DNA of 55,776 nt from Verrucomicrobiota bacterium (GTDB lineage Bacteria > Verrucomicrobiota > Verrucomicrobiia > Limisphaerales > JACQFS01), in assembly GCA_016199935.1 (NCBI GenBank), contig JACQFS010000157.1:1-55776 (forward strand). The letters run 5' to 3'. The translations under genes were made by a program, and so were the position numbers. This document shows, one piece after another, positions 50,862-55,776 of the stretch (its first letter is position 1; each line of letters opens with the position of its first letter). The notes under the pieces are model-generated. The model was not told the DNA's origin. It searched no databases and saw nothing but the letters and a program-made list of their open reading frames with translations.

Positions 50862-51755
50862 ATGAAAATTCTCATCACCGGCTCCACCGGACTCGTCGGC
50901 CGCGCGGCCACCGCGGAACTCACCCGCGCCGGGCACGAGGTCTGGCGGCTCATGCGCCAGTCGCCGGACAGCCCGCGCGACTTGGTGTGGGATCCGGCCG
51001 CGGGAAAAATTCCGACCGCGCAACTTGAGGGCTTCGAGGCCGTCCTGCATCTCGCGGGCGAAAACCTCGCCGGCGGACGCTGGACCGCCGCGAAGAAGCA
51101 GCGCATTCGCGACAGCCGCGTGCTCGGCACACAATTGCTCGCCGAATCACTCGCGCAACTCCACCGGCCGCCGAAAATTTTTCTCAGCGCGTCGGCCATC
51201 GGCATCTACGGCAACCGCGACGATGAGTTGCTGACCGAGGCGAGCGAGGTGGCCGATGATTTTCTCGCGCGCGTGTGCCGCGAGTGGGAGACCGCGACGC
51301 AGCCGGCGGAGCGCGCGGGCATGCGCGTCGTCCACCTGCGCTTCGGCATCATCCTTTCGCCGCGCGGCGGGGCGATGGCGAAAATGCTGCCGCTGTTCCG
51401 GCTCGGCCTCGGCGGCGTGGCCGGCGGCGGCGCGCAGTATTGGAGCTGGGTTTCCCTCGACGATGCCGTGGGCGTGATCCAGCACGCGCTCTTCACCGAA
51501 TCGCTGCGCGGCCCGGTGAACGTCGTCGCGCCCGAGCCGGTGACGAACCGTGAGTTCACCAAGACCCTCGGTCGCGTGCTGCATCGGCCCACGATTTTTC
51601 CCGCGCCCGCCTTCGCACTGCGGCTCGCGTTCGGCGAAATGGCGGACCCCACCGTGCTCGCCAGCGCGCAAGTGCAGCCGGAGCGCCTGCTCGAAACGCG
51701 CTACGAGTTTCGACATCCGCAGCTCGAGCCGGCGCTGCACGAGTTGCTCGAGTGA
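50862..51755 (+). CDS. TIGR01777-family NAD-dependent epimerase/dehydratase
   Basis: 297 residues. A Rossmann opening 'MKILITGSTGLVGRAA', 'VLHLAGENLAGGRWTAAKKQRI' and 'SASAIGIYGNRDDELLTE' match the TIGR01777 (YfcH) family. The C-terminal domain (about 240-297) has the typical 'PAPAFALRLAFGEMAD...QVQPERLLETRYEF' pattern. The reaction is unknown; the family is cytoplasmic and widespread. The start ATG is 24 bp after the permease stop, so it may be co-transcribed. Confidence 0.93.
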   Translation: MKILITGSTGLVGRAATAELTRAGHEVWRLMRQSPDSPRDLVWDPAAGKIPTAQLEGFEAVLHLAGENLAGGRWTAAKKQRIRDSRVLGTQLLAESLAQLHRPPKIFLSASAIGIYGNRDDELLTEASEVADDFLARVCREWETATQPAERAGMRVVHLRFGIILSPRGGAMAKMLPLFRLGLGGVAGGGAQYWSWVSLDDAVGVIQHALFTESLRGPVNVVAPEPVTNREFTKTLGRVLHRPTIFPAPAFALRLAFGEMADPTVLASAQVQPERLLETRYEFRHPQLEPALHELLE

Positions 51756-51760
51756 CGGCG

Positions 51761-51869
51761 GAGCGCGGGCCGTCTCGGCCCGCAGCGGTTGCGAAGGGAG
51801 AGGAGCATGAAACTTTTTCGAACGCGTTCCGTCTTGCGGTGCCGCTGCGGGCCGGGACGGCCCGCGCTC
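51761..51869. repeat. Dispersed GC-rich palindrome, copy 3
   Basis: A 28-bp inverted repeat (51761-51788 with 51842-51869) with one mismatch. It belongs to the family of 3738-3848. It fills most of the 160-bp gap before the exonuclease gene. Confidence 0.88.
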
Positions 51870-51915
51870 CGTCCCGCATTGCCTCCCGCGGTGACTCGGC
51901 TAGTCTCTCCCCGCC

Positions 51916-52932
51916 TTGAACACGCCGCTCCTCCACGTTACCGAGCATGGTCTCTACTGCGAGGCCGGCGGGTTTCACATTGACCCGACGCGGCACGTCG
52001 AGCGCGCGCTCATCACGCACGCACACGCGGACCACGCGCGGCCCGGCTCGCGCAGCTACCTCGCGCCGCCGACGGGCGCGGTGATCTTGCGCGCGCGCTA
52101 CGGCCAGCATTTGAAAGTGCAGCCGCTTCCCTTCGGCGAGCAGTTGAACCTCAATGGCGTGACCGTCTCCTTTCATCCGGCCGGCCACATCCTCGGCTCG
52201 GCGCAAATCCGCGTGGAGCACCGCGGCGAGGTGTGGGTGGTGAGCGGCGATTACAAGACGGAGCGCGACGCGGCGTGCGAGGCGTTCGAGCCGGTTCCCT
52301 GCCACACGTTCATCACCGAGAGCACCTTCGCGCTGCCGGTTTTCAAGTGGCAGCCGCAGGCGGAGATTTTTTCCGAAATCAATTCGTGGTGGCTCGCGAA
52401 CCAGTCCGCCGGCCGCACCAGCGTGGTCTTCGCCTACGCGCTCGGCAAGGCGCAGCGCGTGCTCGCCGGCGTGGACGCATCCATCGGCCCGATCTTCCTC
52501 CACCCGGATGCGCGGACGTATCTGGCGGCGTATCAGGCGGCGCGCGTGCCGCTGCCCGAGGCGCCCGGTGCGACGCCGGAAAATGTCGCCGCCGCCCGCG
52601 GTCGCGCGCTGGTCATCGCGCCGAGATCGGTGACGCGCACGCCGTGGCTGGAAAAATTCGCGCCCTTCACCACCGCGTTCGCCTCCGGCTGGATGCACCC
52701 GGACTCGCCGATGAAGCGTCCCGGCACCGACGCTGGCTTCGCACTTTCCGATCACGCGGACTGGGACGGCATCCTCGCGACGATCCGCGCGACGGGCGCC
52801 GAGCGCGTGCTCGCGACGCACGGCTTCACCGGCCAACTCGTGCGCTGGCTCAAGCTCAACGGCTGGGACGCCGCCGAACTGCCGTCACAGCCCGAGCCGC
52901 GCGACAAGAAGCAGATGGAACTTTTTGCGTGA
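51916..52932 (+). CDS. Ligase-associated DNA exonuclease (metallo-beta-lactamase/beta-CASP type)
   Basis: 338 residues. The metal site HAHADH is at 35-40, 'HPAGHILGSAQI' and 'VVSGDYKTE' follow, and 'FALSDHADWDGI' lies near the C-terminus. This is the order of TIGR04122-type exonucleases, which work with an ATP-dependent DNA ligase and a helicase in bacterial DNA repair. No ligase gene is next to it in this window, which is unusual. There is no ATG near the conserved start, so the TTG at 51916 is taken. 'LLHVTEHGLYCEAGGFHIDP' fits the family N-terminus. Confidence 0.9.
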   Translation: MNTPLLHVTEHGLYCEAGGFHIDPTRHVERALITHAHADHARPGSRSYLAPPTGAVILRARYGQHLKVQPLPFGEQLNLNGVTVSFHPAGHILGSAQIRVEHRGEVWVVSGDYKTERDAACEAFEPVPCHTFITESTFALPVFKWQPQAEIFSEINSWWLANQSAGRTSVVFAYALGKAQRVLAGVDASIGPIFLHPDARTYLAAYQAARVPLPEAPGATPENVAAARGRALVIAPRSVTRTPWLEKFAPFTTAFASGWMHPDSPMKRPGTDAGFALSDHADWDGILATIRATGAERVLATHGFTGQLVRWLKLNGWDAAELPSQPEPRDKKQMELFA

Positions 52933-52940
52933 GCCGCCGT

Positions 52941-53561
52941 TCAGGCAAAGCCGCGCACGATGAATTCGCGGATCACGTCCAGCTCCGCCTCGTCCGCGAT
53001 GGTGTGCTCCTTCACGAACTCGTGCCACTCGATGTGCAGTCCCTCGGCCTTGAGCGTGTTGATCTGCTCGCGCGTCATCGCGAAGGGGATCACGCGGTCA
53101 TCCGTGCCGTGCGTGACGAGCGCGCGCTGCTGCAACGCCACGGGGGAAAGTTCGGCGAGTAATTTCTCCGGGTCGCTCACGTAGCCGCTGATGCCGACGA
53201 GGCCGGCGAGTTTGTGCGGATAGCGCAGGCCCGTTTCCAAAGTCATCAGGCAGCCCTGCGAGAAGCCGAAGAGAATCGTCTGCTCGCTCGGGAAGCCCGC
53301 CGCGCGCTGGCGGTCGAGCAGGTCGGTGAGGAGTTTGCGGCTGCGGCCGATGCCCACCGCCGAGTCGCGCACGATGTCATACCAGGACCAGCCGCCGTAG
53401 TATTCGTCCGGCGCATTGACGAGGAGAATGTTCAGCCACGGCAGATTCAGCGCGCCCGGCAGCCAGCGGTAGCCCTCCATGCTGTCGCCGAGGCCGTGCA
53501 GCGCGATGAGCAACCGGCGCGAGTCGCGTTGCGCGGCAGGTAGAAGATCGGTCGTAAGCAC
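52941..53561 (-). CDS. Phospholipase/carboxylesterase family alpha/beta hydrolase
   Basis: 206 residues. 'LLIALHGLGDSMEGY' forms the oxyanion region, GFSQG carries the nucleophile Ser, and the Asp in HGTDDRVIP and the His in VKEHTIADE complete the triad. It resembles YpfH and small acyl-protein thioesterase-like carboxylesterases. There is no signal peptide. The GTG at 53561-53559 is chosen: the longer frame enters a palindromic repeat and a decamer repeat, which encode nothing conserved. It is convergent with the exonuclease gene, 8 bp apart. Confidence 0.88.
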   Translation of the reverse strand: MLTTDLLPAAQRDSRRLLIALHGLGDSMEGYRWLPGALNLPWLNILLVNAPDEYYGGWSWYDIVRDSAVGIGRSRKLLTDLLDRQRAAGFPSEQTILFGFSQGCLMTLETGLRYPHKLAGLVGISGYVSDPEKLLAELSPVALQQRALVTHGTDDRVIPFAMTREQINTLKAEGLHIEWHEFVKEHTIADEAELDVIREFIVRGFA

Positions 53562-53572
53562 GGGGCGATTTA

Positions 53573-53768
53573 ACCACGGATGGAAACGGATGAACACGGA
53601 TGTTTTGCCCGCGAAACACGCGAATGGAACGGAGCGCGGACGGTCCCCGTCCGCAGCGGCTCCGCAAGACGGGACGGGTTCGGATAATCGCAAACCGTTT
53701 TGCATCTGCGGCTGCTGCGGGCCGGGCCGGCCCGCGCTCCGTTCGCGTCATTCGCGTGTTTCGCGGGC
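53573..53768. repeat. Composite repeat: decamer steps, 20-bp inverted repeat and GC-rich palindrome
   Basis: Three decamers (accacggatg, gaaacggatg, aacacggatg at 53573-53602) are followed by a perfect 20-bp inverted repeat (53607-53626 with 53749-53768). Inside it is a copy of the dispersed GC-rich palindrome (53631-53740), with its loop in the opposite orientation to the copy at 3738. The block separates the divergent esterase and tyrA genes, both of which start with GTG, so any promoters must lie in or beside it. Confidence 0.9.
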
Positions 53769-53818
53769 GAACCATTTCCACCTTCCCACTCGCGCGCCCC
53801 GCAACTATCTTTCGCGCC

Positions 53819-54697
53819 GTGCATTTCCAAAAAGTCAGTCTCCTCGGCGTCGGCCTGCTCGGCGGGTCGATCGGGCTGGCTTTGAAAAAGCGCAAGCTCG
53901 CCGCGCGCATCGAGGGCTTCGTGCGCCGCGACGCGAGCATCGCCGAGTGCGAATCGCTCGGGGTGGTGGACCGGGCCTCGCGCGACCTCGCCACGGTGGT
54001 GAAGGACGCCGACCTCGTCATCCTCTGCACGCCGCTGGCGCAGATGCGCGAACTGACGGCGCAGTTCACGCCGCACCTCAAACGCGGCGCGCTCGTGACG
54101 GATGTCGGCAGCGTGAAGGCGAGCGTGGTCGCGGAACTCGAAGGGCCGGTCGCGAACGCGGGCGGGATTTTCATCGGCAGCCATCCGATGGCCGGCTCGG
54201 AGGCGGCGGGACCGAAGGCGGCGCGCGCGGATTTGTTCGAGGGCGCGGCCTGCGTGCTCACGCCCAACGCGCGCAGCACTCCGGCGGCGCTCAAGCAGCT
54301 CGACGAATTCTGGTCCGCCCTCGGCGCGCGCACGCTCCGCCTCTCGCCGGAAATCCACGACGACCTCGTGGCGCGGTGCAGCCACCTGCCGCACGTGGTC
54401 GCGGCCGAACTGGCGAACTACGTCCTCAGCCCCGCGCATCCCAAGGAACAGGCGCTGCTGTGCGCGAACGGCTTTCGCGACACCACGCGCATCGCCAGTG
54501 GCTCGACCGAGATGTGGCGCGACATCGCGCTGGCCAACCGCACCAAGCTCGCGCGCGTGCTCGGGGTGTTCATCGAGGATTTGCAGGAACTCCAGCTCGC
54601 GCTCGAACGCGGCGACGCGCGCGCCATCGAGGAATTTTTCGAAACGGCGAAAGTGCGTCGCGACGCCTGGGTGGACGGCGGGAAGTCGCCTGAATGA
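53819..54697 (+). CDS. tyrA: Prephenate dehydrogenase (TyrA family)
   Basis: 292 residues. 'VSLLGVGLLGGSIGLALKK' is the NAD-binding motif of this family. 'ADLVILCTPLAQ', 'LVTDVGSVKASV', 'GSHPMAGSEAAG' (with the His of the active site) and 'FRDTTRIASGSTEMWRDI' are all diagnostic. It oxidatively decarboxylates prephenate or arogenate on the way to tyrosine. It is followed by aroA, so this is part of an aromatic amino acid operon. The GTG at 53819 is required, because the Rossmann strand starts right behind it and no ATG is in range. Confidence 0.95.
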   Translation: MHFQKVSLLGVGLLGGSIGLALKKRKLAARIEGFVRRDASIAECESLGVVDRASRDLATVVKDADLVILCTPLAQMRELTAQFTPHLKRGALVTDVGSVKASVVAELEGPVANAGGIFIGSHPMAGSEAAGPKAARADLFEGAACVLTPNARSTPAALKQLDEFWSALGARTLRLSPEIHDDLVARCSHLPHVVAAELANYVLSPAHPKEQALLCANGFRDTTRIASGSTEMWRDIALANRTKLARVLGVFIEDLQELQLALERGDARAIEEFFETAKVRRDAWVDGGKSPE

Positions 54698-54698
54698 A

Positions 54699-54789
54699 GC
54701 ATAAGGAGTAAGGAGTAATGTGTAAGAAGATTTCCGAGCGCTGTGTGTGGTCGCAGCCTTTTGATTACGGATTACTCCTTACTCATTAG
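54699..54789. repeat. Iterated-heptamer inverted repeat between tyrA and aroA
   Basis: Arm one: gcataag, gagtaag, gagtaat and gtgtaag (54699-54726). Arm two: tgattac, ggattac, tccttac and tcattag (54762-54789). The aroA ATG follows four bases later. Nearly the same words occur in the oppA-oppB and permease 1-permease 2 junctions. Confidence 0.92.
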
Positions 54790-54793
54790 CCCC

Positions 54794-55776
54794 ATGCCTC
54801 TGCCCGACCTCATCGAAATCGTCCCGCTCACCGCGCCGGTGCGCGCGGAGATCACCGTGCCCGGCTCCAAGAGCATCACCAACCGCGCGCTGATTCTCGC
54901 GGCGCTGTCGGAGGGCGAGACGACGTTGCGCGGCGCGTTGTGGAGCGAGGACACGCAGGTGATGGTCGAGTGCCTCCAGGAACTCGGCTTCATGGTGAAC
55001 GTCGCGCCCGACCCGGACGAGGCGTGCAACCGCACGATCACGGTCTATGGCTTCGCCGGCAAAGTGCCGCGCGGCGGGACGGAGGCGCAGCCGCTGGAGT
55101 TGTTCGTGGGCAACGCGGGCACGGCGGCGCGGTTCCTCGCGGCGATGGTGTGCCTGGGCGAGGGCGTTTATCGGCTGCACGGCGTGCCGCGGATGCACGA
55201 GCGCCCGCAGGCGGCGCTGTTCGCGGCGTTGCGCGAGCTGGGCTACCGCGTGGATTCGGCGAATGACAGGCTGCCCGCGCTCATCCACGGCGGCGGGCCG
55301 AGGCCGGGGGCGAAATGCCGGGTGAGCATCGAGGAGAGTTCGCAGTTCGCGAGTGCGTTGCTTTTGGGCGCGAAGGCAGGCGGTTGGAAGGTGGAGATCG
55401 TTGGGGAGAATGCCGACGAGTCACCTTATGTGGCGATGACGGTGGCCATGCAGAATTCCTTCCGCAAATTCGGGAGTGTATTTCCGGTGGATGCAGACGC
55501 TTCGAGCGGGAGCTATTTTTGGGCGGCAGGTTGGCTTTGGCCGGACGAACTGAACTTTCCAATTCAGGTCAACCATTGGCCGGTCAATGACTGGCAAGTG
55601 GACTCGCAGTTTCCGATCGTGCTGAATCAGATCAAAGCCGGGCGTCGGCGGGTTTCGAGACAACACGATTTGGGCGACAGCATCATGACCATGGCCGTCA
55701 TCGCTCCATTCGCAGGCCATTCGATTGAGCTGACTGATTTGGGCAGATTGCGCCTTCAAGAATGCGAGCGCGTTCA
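54794..55776 (+). CDS. aroA: 3-phosphoshikimate 1-carboxyvinyltransferase (EPSP synthase), 3' end outside window
   Basis: The 327 codons present start at ATG 54794. Visible motifs are VPGSKSITNRAL (about 21-32, phosphoenolpyruvate and shikimate-3-phosphate binding), GNAGTAARFL, ESSQFASALLL, a DASSGSYFWAAG segment in the second domain, and GDSIMTMAVIAPFA. The last bases reach RLQECERV, the family's 'K-E-(S/C)-D-R' segment, so roughly 100 residues are missing. It makes EPSP in the shikimate pathway in the cytoplasm. It sits directly downstream of tyrA across the heptamer hairpin. Confidence 0.95.
   Translation, partial: MPLPDLIEIVPLTAPVRAEITVPGSKSITNRALILAALSEGETTLRGALWSEDTQVMVECLQELGFMVNVAPDPDEACNRTITVYGFAGKVPRGGTEAQPLELFVGNAGTAARFLAAMVCLGEGVYRLHGVPRMHERPQAALFAALRELGYRVDSANDRLPALIHGGGPRPGAKCRVSIEESSQFASALLLGAKAGGWKVEIVGENADESPYVAMTVAMQNSFRKFGSVFPVDADASSGSYFWAAGWLWPDELNFPIQVNHWPVNDWQVDSQFPIVLNQIKAGRRRVSRQHDLGDSIMTMAVIAPFAGHSIELTDLGRLRLQECERV

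Noticed and set aside
53562-53705. Longer N-terminus of the carboxylesterase
   Set aside because: The extension is encoded by decamer and palindromic repeats; the hydrolase fold begins just after the GTG at 53561.

Overview
The window looks like a piece of a high-GC Verrucomicrobiota chromosome, most probably of the Pedosphaera/Limisphaerales type. This is inferred from gene content, since no 16S gene is present. The clues are short prepilin-like proteins of the PVC type, a PA14 plus multihaem cytochrome protein, large secreted beta-propellers, a GMC oxidoreductase paired with a gluconate 2-dehydrogenase subunit 3-like protein, ThuA, an IPT/TIG protein ending in a '...FFRLVRP' tail, and mostly weak Shine-Dalgarno sites.

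Layout. 1-1000: two near-identical pseudopilin genes on the minus strand (the first cut by the window edge), each with a sigma54-like promoter and a structured leader. 1168-5787: GDP-sugar genes (GDP-fucose synthase and two GDP-mannose 4,6-dehydratase paralogues) interrupted by an island of nested palindromes and a 42-bp tandem repeat. 6.0-11.4 kb: pentahaem PA14 cytochrome, a small GspE-N-like protein and a secreted beta-propeller. 11.5-17.6 kb: pgk-tpiA-secG with a strong terminator, then an oligopeptide ABC importer (binding lipoprotein and two permeases). 17.6-22.4 kb (minus): ABC-2 export ATPase and permease with a helical-repeat protein, directly behind a Doc-type toxin-antitoxin pair. 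22.4-30.4 kb (minus): B-box zinc-finger membrane protein, P1B metal ATPase, three consecutive SPFH-domain proteins, ABC-2 permease. 30.6-36.1 kb (minus except the CBM gene): SurA-like isomerase, an ABC exporter with a cadherin-like domain inserted in its first periplasmic loop, SGNH hydrolase, a frameshifted glycogen-binding protein, TadA and NUDIX. 36.2-41.5 kb: PQQ-like propeller, ThuA protein, tRNA-Leu, and the GMC oxidoreductase with its small subunit. 41.8-50.8 kb (plus): small Cys-rich secreted protein, TIG-repeat protein, class III cyclase, and a MacAB-type exporter with two permeases. 50.8-55.8 kb: TIGR01777 epimerase, ligase-associated exonuclease, carboxylesterase, prephenate dehydrogenase and a 3'-truncated aroA.

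The most unusual feature runs through the whole window. At about nineteen places, mostly gene junctions, there are short tandem iterations with an exact period of 7, 8 or 10 bp. About eleven of these loci carry two opposed arms, so they form hairpins whose arms are themselves tandem repeats. The unit differs between loci, yet some words recur at distant loci (for example gagtaag/gagtaat at four places, acgcaaag at two). The arms often run into genes and supply stop codons, C-terminal tails and, for the peptide-binding lipoprotein, the signal peptide. A second set of dispersed GC-rich palindromes and long perfect inverted repeats occupies other junctions. In the MacAB-type operon every junction up to the second permease holds a different repeat structure. 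I do not know of a description of this organisation in Verrucomicrobiota; cyanobacterial heptanucleotide STRRs are the nearest parallel I can name.

Predicted starts are chosen from homology of the N-terminus, the position of signal peptides and overlaps with neighbours. Nothing here was checked against a database.
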